Below, piece after piece: positions 11,998 to 21,646 of a DNA stretch of 64,000 nt. The stretch is from Dicyema japonicum (Eukaryota; Dicyemida; Rhombozoa; Dicyemidae). The stretch spans positions 166,006-230,005 of the forward strand of contig RDEW01000046.1 of assembly GCA_011109175.1 (NCBI GenBank), given 5' to 3'. A program made the translations under genes and the position numbers. The notes under the pieces are model-generated. The model did not search any database. It was not told the DNA's origin and saw only the letters and a program-made list of their open reading frames with translations. Every line of letters starts with the position of its first letter. Position 1 is the stretch's first letter.

Positions 11998-12405
11998 GAG
12001 AATCAGATCAAATTATAGTGTTGTTCGTCCAATTTTAGCGAAAGAATTTTTATCTCGTGCGCAGGTTGATCTGATAGACATGAAATCTCTATCATACGGC
12101 CGTTATAATTGGATTTTAGTATATCAAGATCATATCACTAAATTTTGTATCTTTCAAGCTTTAAAAAATTTGCTGGAGAAGTTGCTTTTTAATTTATCAA
12201 CATTTTTTTAATGTTTGGAGCACCGCAAATATTGCAAAGTGATAATGGTATGAAGTTTACAGCTGAAATAATAACTACACTTTCTGAATTGTGGAATGGA
12301 ATTACTATTATTCATGATATGTTTTATTACTTTTATTTTAATTATAGAAAGATTTCGTTACCCTCGAAATCAGGGATCAGTAGAAAGAGCAATAGGTAAA
12401 TGGAT
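11998..12405 (+). pseudogene. Integrase-core relic (Ginger / KRBA2-like)
   Basis: Fragments in two frames. LSRAQVDLIDMKSLSYGRYN with WILVYQDHITKF carries the first catalytic Asp region. FGAPQILQSDNGMKF (~12213-12258) carries the second, and RYPRNQGSVERAIGKW (~12358-12405) the Glu. The order D...D...E with QSDNG and NQGSVER is typical of DDE integrases. The GRYNWILVY and FGAP phrases resemble the Ginger/KRBA2 type rather than retroviral integrases. The central part is frameshifted and there is no start or C-terminus. Confidence 0.75.
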
Positions 12406-12944
12406 TTATATTGACTAAAATAGATGCAAATGTTTCCTATCTAATAATTTTAGTTTATTTGTAGACAAACAAAAATAGTTAATAGTTAGTTAACATCAAA
12501 TTCCATTTTCATTTGACAAATACTTCGACATGCAAACGTGACCGCCCAAAACACTTTCCATCGTTTTTTTGATCGTTACCGTCTGCATGTAGGCACCTAC
12601 AAAGCATTCCAGTGGCTCAAGTAATGTTTATAAAATTTGCTTACGACTCCATCCCAAGTGAGGACTATTGGGACCACGTATACTTTTGCTTTGTATTATC
12701 CCCAGCTCACTTACGAGAAAATCGTACTTGCGGCATATCTCAATTTCGACATGTTTCAAAGAATCTTGGGAGGTTATTCCCACTTCTATTAGCGTTATTA
12801 TGTTCTTGATTTTGTATACACGAAAATATCCGGCTTGTTATTTTCTATTCTCGTGTCCGTAGATATTGTTGTGTCAACGCGAATTTTCACAAATTCAGTT
12901 ACAACTGTTGATTGCAACTGAATGAGTCTTTAGTCTTTCTATTT
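12406..12944. other. Unassigned sequence
   Basis: Short overlapping open stretches at 12612-12862 (for example SEDYWDHVYF and SPAHLREN) read like protein but match nothing I recognise and are not joined by convincing introns. The remainder is AT-rich. Confidence 0.4.
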
Positions 12945-13185
12945 CTTTATTCCATACTGCTTGCACAGGTGCAAGTGTATGCACCTGGCGACCTCATTAT
13001 GAGGACATAGGTAGTCACTATTGAGCATTCTTCCACACCTTGTTGCCAGATGATCCACTGTTTTTTTCGCAGAATTGCAATGGCTGCATTTTCGCCATTT
13101 TCATCGAAGAAAACATTCCGATCCTGGACATAGCATAGCAATCCTTCGGTCCTTGGGGAGTTGTCCCCGGCGATTAATCATTGGC
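12945..13185 (-). pseudogene. R4-like LINE fragment, C-terminal piece
   Basis: The minus strand encodes CYVQDRNVFFDENGE, then after a frameshift KKTVDHLATRCG, matching the QDRN...VDHLATQCG knuckle region of the R4-like copy at 3330-3430. It continues the fragment at 14094-14640. The two were separated by insertion of the jockey-like LINE at 13200-14079. Confidence 0.8.
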
Positions 13186-13199
13186 TAGATTGTTTAATA

Positions 13200-14079
13200 A
13201 ATGGAGTCCCTCAAGGCTCACCACTATCACCCCTACTCTTCAATCTCTACATAAACGACATGCCACAAACCTGTAATGAAAACTGTCTAATCCTCTCATA
13301 TGCCGACGATATCATTCTTGCCTCCAAGGAACAGAAACATTCAATCAGCGACTCAGTTGGCTCAACAAATGCTCAACAACTTGGAACTATGGCTCTCGAA
13401 GCGGAGACTTGACACATCAGCAGCAAAGTCCTTTGTCACACTGTTTACCACCTACAAGAGACAGCTCTGTATCGAACCAAAAGTCTTTATGAAGAACGAA
13501 GCTATCTCTATTAACAAAACACCGAAGATTCTGGGAGTAACCTTTGATCAGGGACTCACCTTTATCCGGCATGTTGAAAACAGAGTAACTTCTGCTCTGA
13601 AAAAATTAAGAATATTAAAAGTGCTCTCAAAAATATTTAGAGATCAAACTGGGATCCTTTCCACGATATACAAACAATTCATCCACCAACGATGACGTAT
13701 GCAAGTCCTTCATGGGCAATGCAAATGTCACGATCTTCCACATTGAAGTTATCTGCAATCGAGGAGACTGCAATGAGGTTAATTGGACCAGATCACAACA
13801 TCCAACCTATTGAAAATTTTTTAATTGGAATACAACGAAAACTATTAAAGGAGGCTGTTCTACCGAGCTGCCCTCTATTCCAAATACTATCGAATTATCT
13901 ACAATCATACAGAAATTGTGAGCCGATGCCATGTCCTATGAGAAGAGCTGTTCAGGATTCTCGACCCCGCCGGACTCGTCCTCACCTTTGTCGGTCTGGG
14001 ATCACTTAGTTAGATGAGAACTTTTATTTCTTTCTCTTTGACCCAGTGATCCTGGGGGTAATAATAATAATAATAATAA
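13200..14079 (+). mobile_element. 5'-truncated jockey/CR1-like LINE inserted in an R4-like copy
   Basis: Starts directly inside RT motif B (NGVPQGSPLSPLLFNLY, 13202-13252), continues through the YADD box (LSYADDIILA, ~13298-13328) and the thumb region (GVTFDQGLTF, TYASPSWA), and ends with the family terminus GGGATCACTTAG and a run of TAA repeats (14058-14080). TAGATTGTTTAATA occurs at 13186-13199 and again at 14080-14093, so the insertion boundaries are defined to the base. Frameshifts lie near 13375 and 13690. Confidence 0.9.
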
Positions 14080-14093
14080 TAGATTGTTTAATA

Positions 14094-14640
14094 TCAACAT
14101 TCTGTTCTTCTGTTGAATCGAACATCATAGCATGCATAGGTTTTCTTTTTATCTTTTCTAATAGCTCCTTTTGTTGTACATCCTTTAGTTGTTTTAGATT
14201 TAAGTCGCTTGTGTCTAAGCAGTATTTTCCAGCTAGGAATCCTATGATAGTGGCCATATGATTTTTCTTTGCGTTCAAAACCCGTAGGATCCCTGCTCTT
14301 CTCAAACATTTGTTGGACTTGTGTTGCATCTCATTGTAAAAATGAAGAAGTATTCTTTCACTTTTACATACAACATAAGTCAATCTTCTCCCAAGAAAAT
14401 CTCGCTGTAAATACAATCTTTCTTTTTTGATGGTTTACAGTGAATCCGACCATTTATAAGTACACTACATATACACTTGTCAATTTCCTCAAACTCATCT
14501 GGTTCAATTTCAATGAGTCTTATATAATAATTATATAAGGATGTCGCATGCTCATTGATTGCCTTGAAGAAGTTAACACTATTCAGTTTAGTCTTCATAA
14601 TATCATAGTCCTATTTTCCACATGTGCATAAATAGACTTC
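14094..14640 (-). pseudogene. R4-like LINE fragment, region between RT and zinc knuckle
   Basis: The minus strand encodes MKTKLNSVNFFKAINEHATS (~14598) and RRAGILRVLNAKKNHMATII (~14300), which align with the equivalent segments of the copy at 2757-3120. A frameshift lies near 14400. It ends exactly at the target duplication of the inserted LINE. Confidence 0.8.
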
Positions 14641-14679
14641 ATCACATTAGTCTTCACGACGTTACGTTACTATCATAAT

Positions 14680-14935
14680 AATATTATTATTAGACAGGAC
14701 TTTCTGAAGAGCGATCCGACCTTCTTATGTCTTCTCCACATCTCGTCGGATGTCCTCTCTGCACGACTGAATGAAGTAAACTCCGTTTTTTCTGTGTTTA
14801 TCTTCAAGAACGATTTTTTGAATATATGTGATAGATACTCGTTTAAGTAATTGAGAAATTCATCATCGTCAGATACGAAGTCTAGATCATCCGCGTAAAT
14901 CAACTTATAATATTGGTCTTCGATAGACGATCGGA
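14680..14935 (-). pseudogene. APE-type LINE D-family RT fragment
   Basis: The minus strand reads KLIYADDLDFVS followed by INTEKTEFTS and DEMWRRHKKVGSL. This is the YADD box plus the segment leading to the family phrase KKLGSL that is also seen at 55620. Only about 80 codons survive. Confidence 0.7.
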
Positions 14936-15430
14936 AGATTTATCACTTCGTAATCTAACAATTATTATTATTAATAAGTCTAGTGATATTTTTAAATATC
15001 AAGAAAAATAACAGTATGTAAATTATTAAAACATTATAAAACAAATTAAAATAAAAAAATCAATTTGACAAAATAATGGAGGATTTCTGGAGCGACCTGG
15101 TGGCAAGGTTCCTACTGTTAACGAACCTGGAGGTTGACATTTTAACTTCACAGAACAAATAAAAGATCTCCAAATTGACGCAAAGTGAATAAATAGTCTT
15201 CTTCGTTTCTAAACACACAAATACTCAGACATATAAGTCTTTTCCACCTCTACATGTTGTCATCCCTGTTAAATTATCACAAAACTCGCACAAACCGTTG
15301 AAACAACAAATGTGAAACCACATATAAATTTATAAATTCTTCAAAGTCAGCAAACAGCCAGAAATGACGATAATCATTTTTCTTCTAAAAAATTTTAACC
15401 ACAAATTACAAGAGATAAAACTAAGAAGCT
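14936..15430. other. AT-rich intergenic sequence
   Basis: No coding potential or repeats recognised between the LINE fragment and the tRNA. Confidence 0.5.
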
Positions 15431-15512
15431 TACCGGCGGTGGGACTCGAACCGACGCGGGCTTAACCCAGTGCATCTTAAGTGCACAGCCTTAACCACTC
15501 GGCCATACCGGA
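15431..15512 (-). tRNA. tRNA-Leu (anticodon TAA)
   Basis: On the minus strand a class II tRNA can be folded: D-arm GGCCGAGTGGTTAAGGC, anticodon arm GTGCA-CTTAAGA-TGCAC with a TAA anticodon, a long variable arm (GGG...CCC) and a TTCGAGT T-loop. TGGCCGAGTGG and TTCGA are conserved in leucine tRNAs. The acceptor stem pairs only partly with the boundaries used here (mismatches at its two end positions), and one C:C mismatch sits in the T-stem. It is either a slightly degenerate functional gene or a recent pseudogene. It lies 213 bp from the 3' end of the dynein light chain gene. Confidence 0.8.
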
Positions 15513-15724
15513 AACTCTCTTTCTAATGAAATTCATTAATGTGCTAGTTACTTATGTTTGCTGTTTTTAGGGATCGTCCTGTCTGTGCAGAGCTCTATGT
15601 ATTATGGCTCTTGCGAAAAATGCTGTTTTTTAATATATTTGTCGATTATTCGAATTTATAAAATCTATTAAAATACCAGAATCATAAAGTAAGAAATATT
15701 TTTAACAAATAAAATGTTAGGTCA

Positions 15725-15988
15725 TTAAAATTTGAATAAAAGGAATGCCATCTGCCCATAGTAAAAATAAATAGCATTTCTAACTTCATATGTAACAAAA
15801 CTTCCAAAAGCCCTGCCAACAATACAGTGCCAATTGGGACTGTAGTTTGCATCAAATTCCATTTTTATAAATCTCGCAATCTCCTCGTCCAACTTGTACA
15901 ATTCAATTCCTCGTTTAGCACAATTTAGAGCCTCTTGTTGCATTTCATCAGTCATATCAACCTGTCTTACGACATAATTCATTATCAT
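15725..15988 (-). CDS. DYNLL1: Dynein light chain, LC8 type (DYNLL family)
   Basis: 87 codons, the normal size for LC8, without introns. Family hallmarks are in order: ADM-like DMTDEMQQEAL near residue 12, IARFIKMEFDANYSPNWHCI at 39-58, then VGRAFGSFVTYE and the C-terminal IYFYYGQMAFLLFKF. LC8 is a dimeric hub that binds short linear motifs in many partners and is a light chain of cytoplasmic dynein and of axonemal arms. The C-terminus ends KF rather than the common KSG. The region just upstream of the ATG is AT-rich. The minus-strand start at 15988 gives the expected N-terminus, and no competing start is needed. Which of the animal LC8 paralogues it represents cannot be told. Confidence 0.93.
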   Translation of the reverse strand: MIMNYVVRQVDMTDEMQQEALNCAKRGIELYKLDEEIARFIKMEFDANYSPNWHCIVGRAFGSFVTYEVRNAIYFYYGQMAFLLFKF

Positions 15989-16058
15989 ATAGCACGGAAC
16001 ATTAAAAATAAATGTAAATTATAATACGCTATTCGGTACTATATATTAAAATCTCTCT

Positions 16059-16215
16059 GACAAACTCCACTGGTGAAGATTACCGCTATTAAAACTTTTC
16101 CGAAGAGAATGAAGTGATGTCCGCGACGATAGGACGTGTGATGACAATGAAAAAAAGTGGACCTATTTCTCCACCTCTCTTTGGAAACCTGTAGTTGACT
16201 ATTGGTAGATAAAAT
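16059..16215. repeat. Dispersed repeat R16, copy 1
   Basis: Shares a conserved core with 58316-58480: both contain CCACTGGTGAAGATTAC, then ATGTCCGCGAC and ATAGGACG, and end in a purine-rich stretch followed by TTTCCACCT or TTCTCCACCT. GTCC and GGAC within the core can pair. No frame is conserved between the copies. It could be a short interspersed element or a small RNA-derived repeat. Confidence 0.6.
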
Positions 16216-16408
16216 TGGTTGGTACAAACAAACCTTCTATCTTGGGTTCCTTCCTTAGATTAATTAGTTGTGACTGTTTTTGCTGAGTTTACCAAAAATT
16301 GTAAGATTGAGGTTATTAAATAAATATTTAATTCAGCATTAATCTTATAGTATTTATAATTTATAATTAAATTATAGAAATCAATAAAAATAATTGTAAG
16401 CACGAGAA

Positions 16409-18098
16409 ATGGAATTTGCTCCTGTTAAGAAAGAGTAATATTTTATAATTAAAGTCAGATTTATAAGACACGATGCTGAAAGAGTTATATGTGAGGAGTA
16501 TATATCAGAGAAGGACAAACATCAATTCATGGAATAAAAAGAGGGGGTAGAAATAAAAAGAGACCAATTAGTTTTGCTAAAAAGCAATGTGGGAACATAC
16601 TACGTGGAGAAATCTGCCCATATGGGGACAACTGCAGATATAATCACGAACAGTCAGTCGTTACTAAACTAAATATTCAATGTGTGTTCAACAAATGTCC
16701 ATATGGGCTGTCCTGCAGACTTGAACATAATGATAATGTCCCAACACACCAATCAACAATATTTAATGTCCTTACCATTAACGAAAGAAATAAAATAAGA
16801 AATAATAAAATTTCAGATATTAGCACTAAAAATTCATTAACTAAAGAGAATATGAGGGAACCGAGAAGTCGACCAAGAATAGATTTGAGGGACAAATTGT
16901 ACTTGGCACCTCTCACAACAGTACTCACTTGGTATTATTTTAGGTAGGAAATCTCCCCTTTAGGAGGGTTTGTGTCGGACTTGGAGCACAAATCACGTGC
17001 TCTGAAATGGTTGTGGACACCTCATTGTTGGGAGGGAAACAGTCAGAATGGGCATTAGTTAAGAGACACGAGTCTGAAAAGATTTTTGGAATACAACTGT
17101 GTGGATCAAATCGTAATACTATGTCAGAATGTGCACGTGTTTTTGATGACACTCAGTTTTTCGTTGACTTTCTTGACATTAATGCTGGATGTCCCATCGA
17201 TTGTATATATAAAAAGGTTGGATTATTATGTAATCCAGGGTGCTGGGAGTGCTCTCTTGGAAAGATCCAACAGACTAATTTCTATTTTAGATTCAATGAC
17301 AAGCTGTTCCAGTCTTCCCGTTTCCGTGAAAATGCGGACTGGAATATCCATAAACAACAATATAGTTGTTTCACTCGTTGAAAAGTTGACTAAGGCTGGT
17401 CAAGCTAGTTATTTCACTGTATTATCACATACACAATTAACAGGTCCACGGGAGGTCACGTGAACAGAGATATAGTAAATCTGCTGACTGGGAGACTGTC
17501 TCCGCTTGTGTTAATGCTGCTGGGTCTATTCCTGTGTTTGGAAATGGAGATATCCTTAGCTACTCTGACTATGAGACCAGAAGGTCAGAGAACCCTTCAA
17601 TGGCTGGGATCATGATTGGGAGGTCGAATATATATGTTACGTTATAGGGGCGCTCTTATCAAACCTTGGATTTTCACAGAAATATCGGAAAGAAGAGACT
17701 GGGACATATCATCCAAGGAGAGATTTGAAATATTGGAGAAATACCGTGATTATGCACTCGAACATTGGGGATCAGACTCACGTGGAGTTGAGAATGCCAG
17801 AAGATTCATTCTTGAATGGCTTTCCTTTCTTCACAGGTGCTTTTTGTTTTATACTCGAAGGTACATCCCAGTGGGATTACTGGAACGTCTTCCTCAAGCC
17901 ATTAATGTTAGGCCACCATCTTATTTCGGGAGAGATGACCTAGAAACACTGATGGCAAGTGCTAATTGCTCGGATTGGATTAAAATAAGTGAATTACTTC
18001 TTGGTCCTGTCCCTGATGGTTTCAAATTCCTTCCTAAACATCGAGCAAATGCTTATCAACCAATCTCACATATTGATTTGACTAAAATTAGCTCATAA
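16409..18098 (+). CDS. DUS3L: tRNA-dihydrouridine(47) synthase, DUS3/DUS3L family, with six ~24-nt introns
   Basis: FMN enzyme that reduces uridine 47 of cytosolic tRNAs. The N-terminus has two CCCH fingers ([20 protein letters not shown] and [16 protein letters not shown]), the animal/fungal Dus3 arrangement. The TIM-barrel domain then runs from [16 protein letters not shown] through GEM-like [21 protein letters not shown], the catalytic-Cys loop [28 protein letters not shown] and [13 protein letters not shown] to the C-terminal [15 protein letters not shown]. These frames join only if six GT...AG introns are removed: 16435-16458, 16921-16943, 17217-17238, 17419-17443, 17623-17647 and 17837-17860 (22-25 nt). 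A single missing base is needed near 16531-16548, within A5/G5 runs, and is probably a sequencing error. With that base the spliced length is 516 codons. The start chosen gives MEFAPVKK, comparable to the N-terminus of relatives. Confidence 0.92.
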
Positions 18099-18479
18099 TT
18101 TTGAATGTTTATACGTAAAATCATAATAGCTATAGTTTATCCATGTGGCGTAGAAACAAACTAAACAGCTCTACCTTCCACGGTCGTGTGCTACGTCTCT
18201 CAAGTCGTCGAGATATTCTTCACGTTTTAGTTTATTTTGACGTCTTTGAGATTAACATCAAGTATCTCAGGAAATGCGAATCGTGTCTATAAAACTTTTC
18301 AACACTTGTCCGAAGAACGTCCATCTCAAATCAGCAATCTCGAGGCTCAACGGACCAGTGGAACAAAAACCTTAGAGTTTTTTTTTTAATTACCTTTGTC
18401 AATTCATTCCATATATCTTAATGAAATATCCTGATCTGTCTTCAATAAAACGAGTCTACCCCGAGTTTTTCAACTGTGG
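18099..18479. other. Intergenic, unassigned
   Basis: Downstream flank of the DUS3L gene. AT-rich with no recognisable gene or repeat. Confidence 0.5.
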
Positions 18480-18920
18480 ACATCTCCCACATTGACGAAT
18501 TTTACAATATGACTGGTTTAACAAAGCCTTAACAAGAATGATATAATTGATCGTCTGCTGTCAATCCAGTTCTTTTTAACATTTGTAGCAAGGACCTTTT
18601 TTCGAACAATGGCCTTGCTGTTTCCAAGTAAGTACACAAATTTATTGGTCTTCCTCCGTGGCTCATTTGATCTTCTTTCCATTCTTCTGATATCCACTAC
18701 TTCCATTTTGGAAAAATTCATTGTAGGAATTTCTTAAGTTCATTAGGAGCCATTTCCAGTAGGCGAAGACGGGCTAATCTATCATTTGAAGTCGACGTCG
18801 TTAGCATAAATATCACCCCGAAGGTCGAGTATATGATAGACAACAAAGAAGAGAAGGACTTTCTTTGAGGTGTACCCACATTATATGCAAATTCTCTTGA
18901 CATTCTGCCAATTCGAACTC
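18480..18920 (-). pseudogene. APE-type LINE D-family fragment
   Basis: The minus strand carries EVVDIRRMERRSNEPRRKTN and then LLGNSKAIVRKKVLATN. These align with the D-family phrases TEIRRMSNVLEEKWRQ and LMEDSEDILRRKTLAND at 55640-55560. Two frames are joined near 18718. Heavily degraded. Confidence 0.65.
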
Positions 18921-19399
18921 GTAGCTTAGTGCTAAATAAAAAGACTCTATTATTTTACTGAGTCAGAGTACAGAAATCTCTCCACTGTAATCAACAGTAA
19001 ATCTCGATAGACTGTATCGAATAGATCTATGGCTACAGAACACTAGACCAACTGCTTTGTTAGGTTTCTGGATAGTAGGGCAAGCTGTTTCAAGCACTTA
19101 AAAAAAATTTTAGCGCTAAAAAATCACAAAATCTAGCAATTATAATTAAAAAATTAGCACTTAAAATGATAAAATCTAGCATTTAAAATTGTAAAATCTA
19201 TAACTTAAAATAATAAAATTTAAATATTATTTATTGTAATATGTCGCGAGCGCTGAGCGTGATGACAGGTATTTTGACAGGTGCCAACATCTGTTATGTT
19301 AATTGAAAATTAATCAATACTTAAGTTTTGGAATTATTATTTATATAATAACCCCGAAAAGGGAATACCAAAAAAGAAGGAGTAAACCAACTAATTAAG
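18921..19399. other. AT-rich spacer with short lysine/isoleucine-type repeats
   Basis: Around 19090-19230 the sequence iterates variants of AAAATCTAGCA(A/T)TTA and ACTTAAAATNATAAAAT, a loose tandem array of roughly 25-30 bp units. No gene seen. Confidence 0.5.
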
Positions 19400-19850
19400 T
19401 GATCCCGGTAGCCTTAACTGGATCGAGAGGTTTTTCCTGTATTCTTCCAGAGTACCCACATCTTTCCTGAATAGACGACGATCATCTTTCATTAGAGTTT
19501 AAGAGGGGTGGGTTTTTTCCCCAAATTTCGTGTAATTGAGGCCTCTAGCCTTGAATGGAAGAAACGACTTGTTTTTTGACCACACAGACCGATGAAGCCG
19601 GAGCCGTTATTTGTGATTGCGGCGTGGTCAAGCATTGGGGGGGGGAAAGATCTGGGGGTAGATTTGTTATTTGTGATTGCGGCGTGGAAAGTTTGCCTGT
19701 TAGGTAGTTGATCTTGTATGAATTGGATATTGAAGCTCCATAGTCCCATGAGGCACAAGCATACTCTACCGTCGGTTTTAGAAGTTGATTGAATAAGACG
19801 ACAGCGCATTCCCGTGACGGTCTGGACTTTATTATTTATTTAATTTCTGG
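19400..19850 (-). mobile_element. Jockey/CR1-like LINE 3' fragment with internal 60-bp duplication
   Basis: The minus strand ends with the family terminus (ACCGGGATCACTTAATTAGTT near 19405-19390) and upstream reads VEYACASWDYG, the thumb-region phrase seen as VEYASAT near 42605. A 22-bp unit at 19606-19627 recurs at 19666-19687, so a block of about 60 bp has been tandemly duplicated, the two being separated by a run of nine or more G. Confidence 0.65.
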
Positions 19851-20230
19851 ATTTTAAGAGCGGTTTGATTATATTTAGGAATAATTTGTGCATTTTTATA
19901 TAAAATCATTATTTTTATTAATAGAGATTAATCCTAGGTAATAATAATTATTATTATGAGTAAAAGTATTTTATAGAAGATTTACACCAATTTTTGCTGG
20001 CATACCATGATTTTTGACAATAAAATCATAAATCTAACCCACATCAAGTTGTCCTGATGCCTAATAAAGTTACCATAATAACTACTGAAGAGTAAAACAT
20101 TATAAAGTGCATGCTGGAGGGACAAGCCCTCAATGTATCAGCAACTCGGAAGTATAGAATAGCTTTTATTTAATTTTAATTAGAATTTTAGGAGGAATAA
20201 GCAGGAATTTAATATTATCGCCGTATGCTC
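19851..20230. other. AT-rich intergenic
   Basis: Only AT-rich sequence with simple TAATAATTATTA runs near 19940. No feature recognised. Confidence 0.5.
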
Positions 20231-20232
20231 TT

Positions 20233-20312
20233 ATGTTCCGGAATTCGCTCCTTAACAGGTATGGGGTCGTATGTACGCACGTTCCGGAATTTACCCCCTA
20301 ACGAGTAGGGGA
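20233..20312. repeat. Imperfect ~32-bp direct repeat
   Basis: GTTCCGGAATTCGCTCC at about 20235 and GTTCCGGAATTTACCCC at about 20281 begin two ~32-bp units that also share CCTAAC-type and GTA(T)GGGG ends. GC-richer than the surroundings. Function unknown. Confidence 0.55.
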
Positions 20313-20333
20313 ACCTCGGCTTAAAGAAGAGAG

Positions 20334-20468
20334 AGGGATTAGGGTTAGGGACTAAAGTTAAAATTATGGATTAAGGTTAGAGATTAAAGTTAGGGGTCGG
20401 GTTAGGTGATTAAAGTTAGGGTTATGGATAGAGCTAGAAGTGATGGTTATGGATTAGGGTTATAAACT
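20334..20468. repeat. Degenerate telomere-like repeat tract
   Basis: Contains GATTAGGGTTAGGGACTAAA, TTAGGGGTCGGGTTAGG, TTAGGGTTATGG and GGATTAGGGTTAT within 135 bp, on a background of GTTAGAGATTAAA-type variants. The unit resembles the metazoan telomere hexamer TTAGGG but is heavily interrupted. It abuts the 3' end of the minus-strand LINE at 20474. Confidence 0.6.
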
Positions 20469-20473
20469 AACTA

Positions 20474-21510
20474 TCACGGTAAAACTAAACTAATTATCGA
20501 GTGATCCCGATGCGTTCCACCAAATTCCTCATCATTTCCCGGTGATCCTCCCTCGTGCCCACACAAGCTCATACTGGGCGGCTGACTGTATTTGCAGGGC
20601 CACCTTCCCGCATGCCGGAGTGTAGTTTGATGAGGGCCTTCTTGAGGAGTCGGTCCGGTTCTGTGTCTTCCACAAGTCCACCTCTCCGTGACTCTGAAAG
20701 CCTTCTTTTGTACGTCCTCGATTTTCTTGGTATTCGTCCATGATAATGAAGGTCTCCACTTAGCACACACGTACGAGAAGCATGGTTCAATGTATTGTTT
20801 ATAGATATTCATCAAGACCGGGTGGGTACCAGTCTTCCATATTTCAGATAAACATTTCAATACATTGATTTTCTTCTCGCACTTTAGAACAATGTTTGCC
20901 ACGTGTGGTGACAAACATAAGTGCGTATCCAGTGTCACGACAAGGAACTTCTGACATTTGCTGAAGGGGATTTCAATGTTGTCCAAATTTAAGGTGACAG
21001 TCTTATTCCCCAACCTTTTGTCCGAAGTATACATAGACGTGACCGACTTTCTGGAATTCATCGTGAGTCGGTTCTTCATTACCCAGGCGTTGAGTCGGTC
21101 CAGGTTAATTTGTAATCTTTCTGTAGCAATTTGGATATCCTGTACAATGTCATCTGATTATGAGAGTAGAATATCGTTATTGGATTCCGGTGTCGGGAGG
21201 TCAGCCAGGTATAAATTGAATAAGGCGGGGGATAAAGGAGATCCTTGAGGGACACCGTTTGGGCGAAGACGCGAGACTGATTTCAGTAGTCCGAGGCATA
21301 CATGTCCCCTCCGTCTACTTAAGAAATTTGTTATCCAAAGTTTAAGCTTCCCCAGGATCTCGTCTCCACATATGATGATCTCCTCGTCGATCCAGCGAAA
21401 AATACAAGGACCCCACTCAGAGAGTCCTTTGGGCAGGAGCCGGGAGGAGGCATTGAAATCCTTTTGAATTTTTTGAATTGGTGGACCACATAACGCCACG
21501 CTACAACGGG
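20474..21510 (-). pseudogene. Jockey/CR1-like LINE, 5'-truncated, RT palm to 3' end
   Basis: From about 21400 on the minus strand: LWITNFLSRRRGHV, NGVPQGSPLSPALFNLYLAD (motif B), a damaged YADD box near 21160, then MKNRLTMNSRKSVTSMYTSD and the thumb segment (FLVVTLDTHLC, ACAKWRPSLSW). A shift lies near 20690. The terminus is GGGATCACTCGATAATTAG. The 5' end (21500-21410) reads GPPIQKIQKDFNASS, which does not fit the family and may be foreign sequence. Confidence 0.75.
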
Positions 21511-21633
21511 TTTTAAAAAACTTATTTTAGTTAGTAAAGGAAAGGGCTAAGAAAAAAATAATTTTTTAATATTAAAAGTTAATTTTCGCTTAGTTTTTTT
21601 AATTGTTTAATAGATTTTCCGACATTTATTATA
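21511..21633. other. AT-rich spacer
   Basis: Short AT-rich flank between the minus-strand LINE and the target duplication of the next element. Confidence 0.5.
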
Positions 21634-21646
21634 TTGAATTGTCTCA

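Noticed and set aside
12612-12862. Overlapping 64-65-codon plus-strand frames that look protein-like
   Set aside because: Two frames are equally open, no splice pattern joins them, and no family was recognised.
20334-20468. True telomere array
   Set aside because: The TTAGGG words are few and heavily interrupted, and normal LINE sequence continues on both sides. It is a degenerate interstitial tract at most.
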